Assembly (NCBI GenBank): GCA_947476895.1
Contig: CANJRX010000001.1
Span: forward strand, 248,865 to 312,864
DNA: 64,000 bases
From: Fidelibacterota bacterium
GTDB lineage: Bacteria; Pseudomonadota; Alphaproteobacteria; Rhodospirillales; Rhodospirillaceae
Direction: 5' to 3'
This document shows positions 1 through 8,817 of this stretch, piece by piece (position 1 is the stretch's first letter; every line of letters starts with the position of its first letter). Below the pieces are notes generated by a model. It did not search any database, was not told the DNA's origin, and saw only the letters and a program-made list of their open reading frames with translations. A program made the translations under genes and the position numbers.

Positions 1-223
1 CGATGACCAAAGTTTCGGGATAGCGCTGCGAGACTTGCACCGCTTTCAATTCCGCCAGCATCTCGGCGCATTGGGCCGCGGTCGCACCTTCGGCCTTCAT
101 CGAGGCTTTTACGGAATCCTCGTCGGTATGCGCCGGGATGATTTCGACGTTCACGCCCGCTGCGCGCAACAGATTAGCGCGGCTTTTACTGGCAGAGGCG
201 AGGATGATCTGGCGGGCCGTCAT
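1..223 (-). CDS. maf: Maf-like nucleotide pyrophosphatase, 3' part cut by window edge
   Basis: Seventy-four codons of the N-terminal end are visible and the gene runs off the left edge. After the start the protein reads ILASASKSRANLLRAAG, the signature of the Maf/YhdE family, which hydrolyses non-canonical or modified nucleoside triphosphates to monophosphates in the cytoplasm. The ATG at 221-223 overlaps the stop codon of the DUF299 gene by four bases (ATGA), so the two are translationally coupled. DUF299 followed by maf is a common alphaproteobacterial order beside the replication origin. Subfamily and substrate cannot be judged because the C-terminal two thirds are missing. Confidence 0.9.
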   Translation of the reverse strand, partial: MTARQIILASASKSRANLLRAAGVNVEIIPAHTDEDSVKASMKAEGATAAQCAEMLAELKAVQVSQRYPETLVI

Positions 224-1044
224 GATGTGCTGTGACGCTGATTATAAAGTTGAATGATGGTGGCGGCGGTTTCTTCGATGGAACGGCGCGTGACATCGAT
301 CACTGGCCAATTGTACTTCACGAACAGCCGGCGCGCTTCGGCGATTTCTTCACGCACCACGTCGAGGTCGGCGTAACTCGTGTCACGCTCTTCGTTCATG
401 ATGCGCAAGCGGCTTTGGCGGATATCGCTGAGGCTTTTGGGTTCGCGCGTGAGGCCCACAAACAACGGATTGCTGGCCGTGGCAATCTCGTCTGGCAGAA
501 CAAAGCCCGGCACGAGCGGAATGTTCGCCACTTTGAATCCGCGGTTGGCGAGATACATGCACGTTGGTGTTTTAGAGGTGCGCGACACACCCACCAGAAT
601 CATATCGGCATCGCCCACTGTTTCCAGCGATTGGCCGTCGTCGTGGCGGACGGCGAAATGCATGGCATCGATGCGGCGGAAATAATCGTCGTCGAGTACG
701 TGCTGCTTGCCTATTTCCGACAAGGCCTGGCGTTCAAAGAAACGCGAGAAGGCCTGCATCACCGGATCTATGGCCGAGACGTAAGGAATGCGCATATCGC
801 GGCAAGCTTGCTCAAGCAGATCACGCACACCTTTATCGAGCAGCGTGAACACCACGAGACCCGGCGCGTGACGAATGCCTTCGATGACGCGGTTCATTTG
901 CCCGGTGGTGCGCACCAGCCACCAGAAGTGTTCGGTGACTTCGACGTTCTCATACTGCACCAGACAGGCGCGCGCGATGTTGGTCACGGTCTCGCCGGAC
1001 GAGTCGGAAACCAGATGCAGATTATAGACGGCGTCGTTGGTCAT
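220..1044 (-). CDS. DUF299 kinase/pyrophosphorylase (PPDK or PEP synthase regulator)
   Basis: This 274-residue protein belongs to the DUF299 family. Members are ADP-dependent bifunctional enzymes that inactivate, and phosphate-dependently reactivate, pyruvate phosphate dikinase or PEP synthase by modifying a threonine next to the catalytic histidine. Visible signatures are SDSSGET at residues 13-19 and the P-loop-like GVSRTSKTP at 152-160, followed by the conserved segment ANIPLVPG. Length matches the family. The partner dikinase is not in this window, so PPDK versus PEP synthase specificity is open. It is the first gene left of the putative origin and is transcribed away from it, overlapping maf by four bases. 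Confidence 0.93.
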   Translation of the reverse strand: MTNDAVYNLHLVSDSSGETVTNIARACLVQYENVEVTEHFWWLVRTTGQMNRVIEGIRHAPGLVVFTLLDKGVRDLLEQACRDMRIPYVSAIDPVMQAFSRFFERQALSEIGKQHVLDDDYFRRIDAMHFAVRHDDGQSLETVGDADMILVGVSRTSKTPTCMYLANRGFKVANIPLVPGFVLPDEIATASNPLFVGLTREPKSLSDIRQSRLRIMNEERDTSYADLDVVREEIAEARRLFVKYNWPVIDVTRRSIEETAATIIQLYNQRHSTS

Positions 1045-1680
1045 GATCGCGTTTGAAAATGTGTTTAGAGGGCTGTGGGGTAAAAAAGCATGATGGGGAT
1101 GAAATGGAACTTTTGCACAGGGTGATCCGTTTCACCCTCTCAGACCCCATCTTCATCCCAGAGTTGACAAGATGTGGATAAGACCGCGTTCACTTCGTGA
1201 ATCCCCTGCATGACATACGGGTTCTGTAACATTACCTCATTATTCACGCTTTTCGCACTGCGCTAATAGCCGCTGTCTCTCACACTCACAGCAGGTTTTG
1301 CACACATTCACACACAAGCGTGATGGTGTGTGCATTTAGCTCGCCGTATCCGGGACAACTTTCTTCCTAGCGGTAATCCTTCTGACTCACAGGCCTTACT
1401 ACCTCCATTACCAAGAAAGATTCTTTTTATATTGATTGGGAAAACGTTAGTTCGGTGACCATCCCCTGGCAAAACAAGACCGTTGACTTGAAAACCATGC
1501 TCGGGTATCGCTGGGATCATCAGAACAGGGCGTTCGCCCGCGGCTTTTCTGTTTTACCTTATCTCCCGGCGACCTCACTCCACCTCATTCGTAGTTTGTT
1601 GCCCCGCAGCGCTTATTCGCTGACCCCCCCAGTCCAAACTCCCGTTTAATCCCTCCCCGTCAACAGAAGTCTCAAGTCAC
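1045..1680. other. Putative chromosomal replication origin region (oriC)
   Basis: These 636 bases hold no convincing gene and separate a leftward DUF299/maf pair from rightward rho. They contain one perfect DnaA box (1173-1181, minus strand). Three single-mismatch boxes lie on the plus strand: TTTTGCACA at 1111-1119 and 1296-1304, and TTATTCACG at 1240-1248. Dyads include GATGGGG 1092-1098 with CCCCATC 1145-1151, and AGGGTGA 1119-1125 with TCACCCT 1132-1138. GANTC sites, the CcrM methylation target, lie at 1199, 1384 and 1419. An AT-rich patch at about 1419-1447 could serve for unwinding. Position about 7 kb from parS and next to the DUF299 gene matches origins known in Caulobacter and Rickettsia, where hemE lies on the other side; hemE is absent here. 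Origin function is inference. Confidence 0.6.
1173..1181 (-). promoter_or_regulatory. Perfect DnaA box (TTATCCACA)
   Basis: The plus strand reads TGTGGATAA, the exact complement of the high-affinity DnaA box. It is the only perfect copy I found in the gap between the DUF299 gene and rho, and three single-mismatch boxes lie within about 125 bases of it. Confidence 0.7.
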
Positions 1681-2943
1681 ATGCATCTTCAGGAATTGAA
1701 GCGTAAAACCCCGGCAGAACTGCTGGCTTTTGCAGAAGAATACGGCATCGAAAACGCTTCCAACCTGCGCCGTCAGGATTTGATGTTCGGCATCCTCAAG
1801 ATCATGGCGGACAAAGACACCGTCATTGATGGCGACGGCGTGCTGGAAATTCTGCAGGACGGCTTCGGCTTTCTGCGCTCGCCCGAGGCGAGCTATCTGC
1901 CCGGCCCCGATGACATCTACGTGAGTCCCAGCCAGGTCCGCCGCTTTGGCCTGCGCACCGGTGATACCGTGGAAGGTCAAATCCGCGGGCCCAAAGACGG
2001 CGAGCGCTATTTCGCGCTGCTCAAGGTCAACACCATCAATTTCGAAGACCCGGACAACGTCCGCCACCGCATTAACTTTGACAACCTGACGCCGCTCTAT
2101 CCTGACGAGAAGCTCAAGATGGAGATTGAGCAGAAGGATACCAAGGTTAGAGACATCACCCAGCGTGTGATCGAACTGGTCTGCCCGATTGGTAAGGGTC
2201 AACGCGCCGTGATCGTGGCGCCGCCGCGCACCGGCAAGACCATCATGCTGCAGAACATTGCAGCCGCTATCGCGGCTAACCACCCGGAAGTTTATCTGAT
2301 CGTGCTTCTGATCGATGAACGCCCGGAAGAAGTCACCGACATGGACCGCACCGTGAAAGGCGAAGTCGTCAGCTCGACATTTGATGAGCCGGCCTCGCGT
2401 CACGTGCAGGTGGCCGAAATGGTCATCGAGAAAGCCAAACGCCTGGTGGAACACAAGCGCGACGTTGTGATCTTGCTCGACTCTATCACCCGCCTCGCGC
2501 GCGCCTACAACACGGTTGTGCCGTCCTCGGGCAAAGTGTTGACCGGCGGTGTCGACGCCAACGCATTGCAACGTCCGAAGCGCTTCTTCGGCGCCGCGCG
2601 TAATATCGAAGAAGGCGGCTCGCTCACGATTATCGCGACGGCCTTGATCGATACCGGCAGCCGCATGGACGAAGTGATCTTTGAAGAGTTCAAAGGCACC
2701 GGCAACTCGGAAATCGTGCTCGACCGCAAGCTCTCCGACAAGCGCGTGTTCCCTTCGATCGACATCACCAAGTCCGGTACCCGTAAGGAAGAACTGCTGG
2801 TCAACCAGGGCACGCTTTCGAAGATGTGGATCCTGCGCCGCATTCTGGACCCCATGGGCGTTCAGGACGGCATGGAGTTTTTGCTCGAGAAACTCCGCGA
2901 GTCCAAGAACAACAACGACTTCTTTGACCGCATGAATAAGTAA
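1681..2943 (+). CDS. rho: Transcription termination factor Rho
   Basis: At 420 residues this is a full-length Rho, the hexameric RNA helicase that ends transcription at unstructured C-rich RNA. In order it shows an N-terminal helical domain (1-45), a cold-shock-like RNA-binding domain (about 50-115, with GFGFLR at 61-66) and a RecA-type ATPase. ATPase motifs are Walker A PPRTGKT at 181-187, DERPEEV at 212-218, Walker B DVVILLD at 261-267 and the Q-loop around [10 protein letters not shown] at 281-290. No long acidic or disordered insertion is present. The start ATG follows the putative origin region directly. An intrinsic terminator begins three bases after the stop. Confidence 0.98.
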   Translation: MHLQELKRKTPAELLAFAEEYGIENASNLRRQDLMFGILKIMADKDTVIDGDGVLEILQDGFGFLRSPEASYLPGPDDIYVSPSQVRRFGLRTGDTVEGQIRGPKDGERYFALLKVNTINFEDPDNVRHRINFDNLTPLYPDEKLKMEIEQKDTKVRDITQRVIELVCPIGKGQRAVIVAPPRTGKTIMLQNIAAAIAANHPEVYLIVLLIDERPEEVTDMDRTVKGEVVSSTFDEPASRHVQVAEMVIEKAKRLVEHKRDVVILLDSITRLARAYNTVVPSSGKVLTGGVDANALQRPKRFFGAARNIEEGGSLTIIATALIDTGSRMDEVIFEEFKGTGNSEIVLDRKLSDKRVFPSIDITKSGTRKEELLVNQGTLSKMWILRRILDPMGVQDGMEFLLEKLRESKNNNDFFDRMNK

Positions 2944-2946
2944 GAC

Positions 2947-2980
2947 AAAAGGCCCGGAAAAACTCCGGGCCTTTTTCTTT
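2947..2980 (+). terminator. Intrinsic terminator between rho and the convergent quinone reductase
   Basis: A 12 bp stem (AAAAGGCCCGGA at 2947-2958 with its complement at 2964-2975) encloses a five-base loop and runs into T-rich sequence. The complementary strand also has a T run after the stem, so the element can serve both rho and the convergent gene ending at 2980. It is one of the few clear intrinsic terminators in the window. Confidence 0.9.
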
Positions 2981-3966
2981 TACACCACCAGGATGGTTGA
3001 TCCTGTTGTCGCGCGGGATTCAAGATCCGTGTGCGCGTGGGCGGCTTGCGCAAGGCCGTAAGAATTGCCGACATCGATTTTGATAATGCCCCTGCTCACC
3101 AAGTCGAACAGCTCGGTGCAACCCGCCGCCAGTTCTTCGGGCGTATCGACATAATCACCGAGACGCGGCCGCGTGAGGAAAGCCGAACCTTTGTTGGCCA
3201 ATTGATCCGGCTCAATCGCCGGCGGCGGGCCTGACGCATTGCCGAAGCTAACCAACAGTCCACGCCGCGCGAGGCAATCGAGCGAACCTAAGAACGTGTC
3301 TTTGCCGACGCTGTCGTACACCACAGGCACGCCGTTGCCGCCCGTAAGCTCGCGCACCTTGGCGGCCCAGTTCTCGGTTTTGTAGAGAATGGTATGCGTG
3401 CAGCCGGCCGCGCGCGCGATTTTAGCTTTCTCTTCGGATCCCACGGTGCCGATTACCGTCGCGCCGATGTGCCGCGCCCATTGGCAGAAGATGAGCCCGA
3501 TGCCGCCGGCGGCCGCGTGCATCAACACGGTCTCCCCGGGCTTCAGTTTGTGCAAGGCGCGCACGAGATACCAGACGGTCAGCCCGCGTAGCATCATGCC
3601 GGCGGCTTTTTCGTCTTCGATGTTAGGCGGGCATTTCACGACCTTGGCGGCCGGGATTAAACGTTCTTCGGCGTAAGACCCCATGGGACCGTTGCCGTAG
3701 CAAACCCGGTCGCCAACCTTCACGTTGGTTACGCCGGCACCGACGGCTTCAACACGGCCCACGCCTTCCATGCCGGGAATGAAATAGCCGGCGTCGTTGC
3801 GTTTGGCGGGGTAAAGGCCAGTGCGGTGATAGGTATCGATGAAGTTCACGCCGATGGCGGTTTGGCGCAGGCGGATTTCGTCCGGGCCGGGTTTTCCGAC
3901 TTCGATGTCGACGTATTGCAGAACTTCCGGGCCGCCAGTCTCGCGCACGACAATTGCTTTGACCAT
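2980..3966 (-). CDS. NADPH:quinone oxidoreductase, zinc-free MDR family
   Basis: This 328-residue protein is a medium-chain dehydrogenase/reductase of the quinone reductase (QOR, zeta-crystallin) type, which reduces quinones with NADPH in the cytoplasm. The N-terminal catalytic domain carries GVNFID (39-44), where zinc-dependent relatives have a zinc-binding cysteine, so no catalytic zinc is expected. The Rossmann domain has AAAGGIG at 151-157. Length fits the family. The gene is two bases from ogt and points the same way, so the two probably form a small operon. Natural substrate unknown. Confidence 0.92.
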   Translation of the reverse strand: MVKAIVVRETGGPEVLQYVDIEVGKPGPDEIRLRQTAIGVNFIDTYHRTGLYPAKRNDAGYFIPGMEGVGRVEAVGAGVTNVKVGDRVCYGNGPMGSYAEERLIPAAKVVKCPPNIEDEKAAGMMLRGLTVWYLVRALHKLKPGETVLMHAAAGGIGLIFCQWARHIGATVIGTVGSEEKAKIARAAGCTHTILYKTENWAAKVRELTGGNGVPVVYDSVGKDTFLGSLDCLARRGLLVSFGNASGPPPAIEPDQLANKGSAFLTRPRLGDYVDTPEELAAGCTELFDLVSRGIIKIDVGNSYGLAQAAHAHTDLESRATTGSTILVV

Positions 3967-3968
3967 TC

Positions 3969-4415
3969 CTAGATCTCCACCCCTTCAAGCCTCAGCAGTG
4001 CGACTTTTGTCTCTAAGCCACCGGCCCCGGAATAGCCGCCCAGCGTGGCCGTGCCGAGAATACGGTGACAGGGAATAATGATCGGTATTGGGTTTCGTCC
4101 GCAAGCGGTGCCCACGGGCCGGGCGCCGGATTTCAGTTTCTCTGCCACCTCGCCGTAGGTGCGCGTCTTGCCGTAGGGAATTTTGCACATCTGTTGCCAG
4201 ACGCGCTTTTGGAAGGCGGTGCCGAAGGGTGCCAATGGCAGATCAAAGCCCGTCAACTTGCCGTCGAAATAGGCGTTCAGCTGTTTGACCGCTTCTTTCA
4301 GGAGGGGTGTTGGTGTTTGGTCGCGGCCCCAGCCCCAATCCAGGGCGACGATCGCGTCCTCATCCTGACTGAGACTGAGATCGCCCACCGGCGAATGAAG
4401 GGAGAGTTGCGGCAT
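3969..4415 (-). CDS. ogt: Methylated-DNA-[protein]-cysteine S-methyltransferase
   Basis: This 148-residue suicide repair enzyme transfers methyl groups from O6-methylguanine to its own cysteine. The active site PCHR is at residues 115-118 with acceptor Cys116. The DNA-binding helix-turn-helix segment (RVWQQMCKIPYGKTRTYGEV) precedes it at 71-90. It is close to the short Ogt class and has no Ada-type N-terminal zinc domain. It probably shares a transcript with the downstream quinone reductase gene. Confidence 0.95.
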   Translation of the reverse strand: MPQLSLHSPVGDLSLSQDEDAIVALDWGWGRDQTPTPLLKEAVKQLNAYFDGKLTGFDLPLAPFGTAFQKRVWQQMCKIPYGKTRTYGEVAEKLKSGARPVGTACGRNPIPIIIPCHRILGTATLGGYSGAGGLETKVALLRLEGVEI

Positions 4416-4530
4416 GGGGAGCGCTCACACAAGGACAAGGCTGGCATGGACAGGGCCGGTTTCAGTGCTTAACCTTATCATAGGCGGCTCGAAACGATTT
4501 CCCGAAAAGCGCATATCTGAAGGTGAAGCC

Positions 4531-4797
4531 ATGAAAGTCAACGTCAACGTCGAATGCACACCTGAAGAAGCGCGGGCGTTCTTAGGATTGCCCGACGTGG
4601 CGCCATTGCAGCTCGCCATGATGGATCAGATGAAAAATCAGATGCAGAAGACGGCGGCCGCGCTAGAGCCCGAGACCATCTTCAAGACATTGTTTCCCAT
4701 GAACACCGAAGGCTTCGGCGAATTGCAGAAAACCTTCTGGGGCCAATTCATGTCGAACATGAACAACATGGCCAGCATGGGTAAGACCGACAAATAA
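4531..4797 (+). CDS. DUF6489-like small protein upstream of mnmE
   Basis: The ATG at 4531 gives an 88-residue protein that starts MKVNVNVECTPEEARAFLGL. The open frame extends further upstream, but this start follows GAAGGTGAA and begins the conserved-looking sequence. The body is helical and methionine-rich (QLAMMDQMKNQMQ, FMSNMNNMASMG). There is no signal peptide or membrane segment. I recognise it as the small DUF6489-type family of Alphaproteobacteria; its function is unknown. Its stop overlaps the mnmE start by one base (TAATG), which implies translational coupling to the tRNA-modification GTPase. Confidence 0.75.
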   Translation: MKVNVNVECTPEEARAFLGLPDVAPLQLAMMDQMKNQMQKTAAALEPETIFKTLFPMNTEGFGELQKTFWGQFMSNMNNMASMGKTDK

Positions 4798-6119
4798 TGA
4801 CATCGGCGGAGACGATCTTCGCGCTGGCCTCGGCGGCTGGGCGCGCTGGCATCGCCGTGATCCGCCTTTCGGGACCACACACCAGACAGGCGATTACGGA
4901 GCTGGGCTGCGCTATGCCGCAGCCGCGCAAAGCCACGCGCGCGCTTTTTAGAGAACCCGCCACCGGCGATGTTCTCGACGATGGCCTGCTGCTGTGGTTT
5001 CCAGCCCCCAACAGTTTCACCGGCGAAGATGTGGCCGAGCTGCATGTGCACGGCGGCCGCGCGGTTGTTGAAAGCATCTTGGATGTTTTGAGCAACGTGG
5101 CTGGCTTGCGCGTTGCGGAGCCTGGCGAATTCACGCGCCGCGCTTTTGCGCACGACAAGATGGATATCACACAAGCCGAAGCGCTCGCCGATTTGGTGGA
5201 CGCCGAAACCCGCGCGCAACAACGGCAAGCGCTGCGCCAGATGGGCGGCGCGCTCAAAGAAATCTATGACGATTGGCGTCATCGTTTGGTTCAAGCCCTG
5301 GCGCACTTAGAAGCGGTGATCGATTTCCCTGACGAAGACCTGCCGCCGGCGGTGGCCGATAAAGTGTGGGGCGAAGTCGATGACTTGCGCGACTCTATTG
5401 CGCAGCATCTCGACGACGGCGGCCGCGGCGAACGTATCCGCGAAGGGTTGATGGTGGCGATCATCGGCCCGCCCAACGCTGGTAAATCAAGCCTCCTGAA
5501 TCTTTTGGCGCGGCGCGAAGCGGCGATTGTCTCGGCCATTCCCGGAACCACGCGCGATATCATTGAGGTTCACATGAATCTCGACGGCTACGCTGTGACG
5601 CTGGCCGACACGGCCGGTTTACGTGAGGCAGGTGATGTGATCGAAGACGAAGGCATTCGCCGCGCAAAACGCCGTGCGGCCGACGCCGATCTCAAGATCG
5701 TTGTGTTCGACGGCGCAACCTTCCCCGTGCGCGACGAAGCGACCGAAGCGCTGATCGATGACGATACGCTTGTGGTCATCAACAAAGGCGATCTGTTAGG
5801 ACGGCCGCGTCTTCCCAAAGATACGCAGCTGATTTCGGTCAAAACCGGCGAAGGCATCGAAGATTTTTTTGCGACGCTTCAAGCGCGCATTGCTGCGAAA
5901 TCCGATACGGGTGCTGCGATGCCCTTGACCCGCGCCCGCCACCGCAAAGCGTTGGAAGAATGCGTCGAGTCGCTCAAACGCGCCAAAGCCGCACACTTGC
6001 CAGAGTTGGCCGCCGAAGACTTACGCCTCGCCGCCCGCGCCTTGGGCCGCCTCACGGGCCGGGTCGATGTTGAAGAGATCCTCGATGTCGTGTTTCGGGA
6101 TTTCTGTATCGGTAAGTAG
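4797..6119 (+). CDS. mnmE: tRNA uridine-5-carboxymethylaminomethyl synthesis GTPase MnmE
   Basis: MnmE works with MnmG to install carboxymethylaminomethyl groups on wobble uridine 34 of several tRNAs. The 440-residue protein has the N-terminal tetrahydrofolate-binding domain (1-115), a helical domain, and an inserted Ras-like G domain with G1 GPPNAGKSS (224-232), DTAG (271-274) and NKGD (329-332). It ends in the invariant CIGK motif whose cysteine is essential. The partner gene mnmG lies downstream but is separated by an unrelated membrane protein gene. Confidence 0.98.
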   Translation: MTSAETIFALASAAGRAGIAVIRLSGPHTRQAITELGCAMPQPRKATRALFREPATGDVLDDGLLLWFPAPNSFTGEDVAELHVHGGRAVVESILDVLSNVAGLRVAEPGEFTRRAFAHDKMDITQAEALADLVDAETRAQQRQALRQMGGALKEIYDDWRHRLVQALAHLEAVIDFPDEDLPPAVADKVWGEVDDLRDSIAQHLDDGGRGERIREGLMVAIIGPPNAGKSSLLNLLARREAAIVSAIPGTTRDIIEVHMNLDGYAVTLADTAGLREAGDVIEDEGIRRAKRRAADADLKIVVFDGATFPVRDEATEALIDDDTLVVINKGDLLGRPRLPKDTQLISVKTGEGIEDFFATLQARIAAKSDTGAAMPLTRARHRKALEECVESLKRAKAAHLPELAAEDLRLAARALGRLTGRVDVEEILDVVFRDFCIGK

Positions 6120-6168
6120 GCGGCACTTACATAACTGGACTTTGGTCGTCGCGTCCTGCTATGGGCCT

Positions 6169-6816
6169 ATGATGGGGCGGCGGCGTATTCGCAAAATATT
6201 GCTTTGGCTGACTGGAACGACAGTGGCGTCGTTTGTCATTGGGCCGTTGGGTGAATGGTTCATTGAACTGGCACGACAGATGGGATGGTACGACAATCCC
6301 AAAGAAACGGCAGAAGGCGCGATCGCCAAATTTCTGAACACGTTAGCGGCCATAAGCGCATGGATTAGTGGTTCATTTTTCAATCCAACGTGGATGACTG
6401 TTGGTGCCGGCGTAATTTTTGCCTTCACAGCTGGTTTTTGGGCGGATGCCTGGTTTGTGCGTAGAGAGCGTCCTGTAAACCAAACGCCAGTTTCACCACC
6501 GGATCCCAAGCAGTTGGAAAGCCTCTACAATCAAATAGAGCGCATTAAGCCAATACTTCTTCGTGATGCCATGAGTGATTCGGTTACGTTTGAAGGGTTC
6601 AATGAACTGTCTTCGATATCCAATAAATTAGCGCGACTCGATATACCGACACCGTTTTCACCGGGATATCGGCTTGCTTCTGATATCAAGACTTTCAGCG
6701 GCCCCTGCTATCAATATCTCATGATAATCGCGCCCTATATCCGTGAAGGACAGCTGGATTTGGCAGCGAGAGTTGCCAAGATTCATTTAGAACGCCACAG
6801 GCAGCCAGATGATTGA
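6169..6816 (+). CDS. Hypothetical two-helix membrane protein between mnmE and mnmG
   Basis: I do not recognise this protein. From the ATG at 6169 (or 6172) it has about 215 residues. A basic start ([10 protein letters not shown]) leads into a hydrophobic helix at about 10-30. A second hydrophobic helix lies at about 75-105 ([14 protein letters not shown]). A cytoplasmic-looking tail follows, with a proline-rich linker, a helix [18 protein letters not shown] and a conserved-looking C-terminal helical region. The DNA looks lower in GC and uses more A/T-ending codons than mnmE or mnmG on either side, which suggests later acquisition. It ends about 100 bases before mnmG. The open frame reaches back to 6067 inside mnmE, but the frame-shifted overlap is unlikely to be translated. 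Confidence 0.65.
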   Translation: MMGRRRIRKILLWLTGTTVASFVIGPLGEWFIELARQMGWYDNPKETAEGAIAKFLNTLAAISAWISGSFFNPTWMTVGAGVIFAFTAGFWADAWFVRRERPVNQTPVSPPDPKQLESLYNQIERIKPILLRDAMSDSVTFEGFNELSSISNKLARLDIPTPFSPGYRLASDIKTFSGPCYQYLMIIAPYIREGQLDLAARVAKIHLERHRQPDD

Positions 6817-6914
6817 TCCCAGAATCTATTGCTAGATCGTGGAATCACCGCGTTTTCTGGAAGCGTCCGAATCCCGATTGGCCCTCATTCCCCGCCCGAT
6901 ATATAAGTGCGCCC

Positions 6915-8798
6915 ATGAATGGGCTTCCTCACGCTTATGATGTGATCGTTGTCGGCGGCGGACATGCCGGGACCGAGGCGGCCGCTGCGGCGGCGCGTAC
7001 GGGTGCGCGCACTCTGCTGATCACCCATAAAGTCGAGACCATCGGCCAAATGTCCTGCAATCCTGCCATCGGCGGATTGGCCAAGGGTCATTTGGTCCGC
7101 GAGATCGATGCGCTCGACGGCATCATGGGCCGGGCCATCGATAAGGGCGGTATCCAGTTCCGCATGTTGAACCGGTCCAAGGGTCCTGCCGTGCGCGGAC
7201 CTCGGGCGCAAGCCGACCGCAAACTCTATCGGCAAGCGGTTCAGGACCTTCTGGCCGAACAGGCCAATCTTGAACTCCGCGCCGGCGGCATTGAAGACCT
7301 GCTGTTGGACGAGACGCGCACGCGCATCACCGGGGTCGTAACCGGTGCTGGCGAAAAGGTTTTTGCCGGCGCCGTGGTGCTGACCACGGGCACGTTCCTC
7401 AATGGTTTGATCCATCGCGGTGAAGCGCGCATCCCGGCTGGGCGCATCGGCGAAGCCCCGGCTTTGGGTCTCTCTAATACCCTGAAATCATTGGGATTTG
7501 CCGTCGGGCGCTTGAAGACCGGCACGCCGCCGCGTCTTGATGGCAAGACCATCGACTGGGCGAGCTTGGAAATGCAGCCCGGCGATGATCCGCCGGAGCC
7601 GTTTTCGTTCCTGACCGAGCGTATCGAGACGCCGCAGGTCCAGTGCGGCATTACCTATACGACGCCCGAAAGCCATGCCCTGATCCTGGCCAATAAGAGC
7701 CGGGCTCCCATTTATAACGGCCAGATCCAGGGCGTCGGCCCGCGCTATTGCCCGTCGATCGAAGACAAAGTTGTGCGCTTCGCGGAACGTGAGCGGCACC
7801 AAATTTTCCTGGAACCAGAAGGACTTGACGACGATACCGTCTATCCCAACGGTATCTCGACCTCCCTGCCCGAAGATGTGCAGCTGGCTTTGTTGAAGAC
7901 CATTCCCGGCTTGGAAAAGGCCGTCATGCTGCAGGCCGGCTACGCCATCGAATACGACTATGTGGACCCGCGCGAACTCCAGCCAAGCCTGGAAACGCGC
8001 AAGGTCGCAGGGCTTTATTTCGCCGGGCAGATCAACGGCACTACCGGTTATGAAGAAGCCGGAGCCCAAGGTCTGTTGGCCGGTTTGAACGCCGCCCGCC
8101 AGGTTGGCGGCAGCGACGCCTTCACGGTCGATCGGGCCGAGGGCTATCTTGGCGTCATGGTCGATGATCTCACGACCCTGGGCACCATCGAGCCCTACCG
8201 CATGTTCACGTCCCGCGCCGAATATCGTCTGGTCCTGCGGGCCGACAACGCCGACCTGCGCCTGACTGAAAAGGGCATCGCGGCCGGTTGCGTTGGAAGC
8301 CGTCGCCAGGCTCACTTTGAGGCCAAAAAGGCCGCTCTGGAAGAAGCCCGTAAGACCCTTAAATCGTTGCAGTTTACGCCTTCAGAATTGACCAATCGCG
8401 GGGTTACGACCAACCGCGATGGCGTACGTCGGAGCGCCCTCGATGTACTAGCCATGTCGGATATGAACTGGGTGCGTCTGCGCAGCCTTTGGCCCGAAAT
8501 CCCCGCCTTCCGCAAAGACGTGGAAGAGCAGCTGGAGATCGACAGCCGTTATGCCGGCTACGTGGGCCGCCAGGAAGCTGACATCCGGGCCTTCCGCAAA
8601 GACGAAGCGCTGCGTCTGCCAGCCAGCCTGGACTACGCCGAGATTGGCGGACTATCTACCGAAGTCCGTCTAAAGCTGAGCGCAGCTCAGCCCGTAACCC
8701 TTGGCGCTGCCGCCCGAATCCCCGGCGTGACGCCAGCGGCTCTAACCGCCCTCCTGAAGTACGTCAATCGGGACAAAGCCCAAGCTAAGGCTGGGTAG
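6915..8798 (+). CDS. mnmG: tRNA uridine-5-carboxymethylaminomethyl modification enzyme MnmG (GidA)
   Basis: MnmG is the FAD- and NADH-dependent partner of MnmE in wobble-uridine modification. From the ATG at 6915 it has 627 residues, the usual length. The FAD-binding [12 protein letters not shown] begins at residue 12. [18 protein letters not shown] follows, carrying a catalytic cysteine. A second signature [11 protein letters not shown] and a helical C-terminal domain are present. The frame is open back to 6813, but that extension lacks family similarity. The stop lies four bases before the first parS site. Confidence 0.98.
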   Translation: MNGLPHAYDVIVVGGGHAGTEAAAAAARTGARTLLITHKVETIGQMSCNPAIGGLAKGHLVREIDALDGIMGRAIDKGGIQFRMLNRSKGPAVRGPRAQADRKLYRQAVQDLLAEQANLELRAGGIEDLLLDETRTRITGVVTGAGEKVFAGAVVLTTGTFLNGLIHRGEARIPAGRIGEAPALGLSNTLKSLGFAVGRLKTGTPPRLDGKTIDWASLEMQPGDDPPEPFSFLTERIETPQVQCGITYTTPESHALILANKSRAPIYNGQIQGVGPRYCPSIEDKVVRFAERERHQIFLEPEGLDDDTVYPNGISTSLPEDVQLALLKTIPGLEKAVMLQAGYAIEYDYVDPRELQPSLETRKVAGLYFAGQINGTTGYEEAGAQGLLAGLNAARQVGGSDAFTVDRAEGYLGVMVDDLTTLGTIEPYRMFTSRAEYRLVLRADNADLRLTEKGIAAGCVGSRRQAHFEAKKAALEEARKTLKSLQFTPSELTNRGVTTNRDGVRRSALDVLAMSDMNWVRLRSLWPEIPAFRKDVEEQLEIDSRYAGYVGRQEADIRAFRKDEALRLPASLDYAEIGGLSTEVRLKLSAAQPVTLGAAARIPGVTPAALTALLKYVNRDKAQAKAG

Positions 8799-8801
8799 GA
8801 C

Positions 8802-8817
8802 TGTTTCACGTGAAACA
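8802..8817. promoter_or_regulatory. parS centromere site 1 (perfect palindrome)
   Basis: The 16 bases TGTTTCACGTGAAACA match the universal chromosomal parS consensus exactly. ParB loads here and spreads as a CTP-dependent clamp, and ParA then segregates the origin. The site straddles the start of rsmG: the GTG start codon at 8810-8812 is inside the palindrome. A second perfect copy lies 58 bases further on. parA and parB are directly downstream. Confidence 0.96.

Noticed and set aside
232-1056. Plus-strand open frame fully opposite the DUF299 gene
   Set aside because: The DUF299 motifs on the minus strand are unambiguous, and this frame has no known features.
1308-1649. Short open frames within the origin candidate region
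   Set aside because: Neither strand gives a recognisable protein or ribosome site, and DnaA boxes, dyads and GANTC sites explain the region better.
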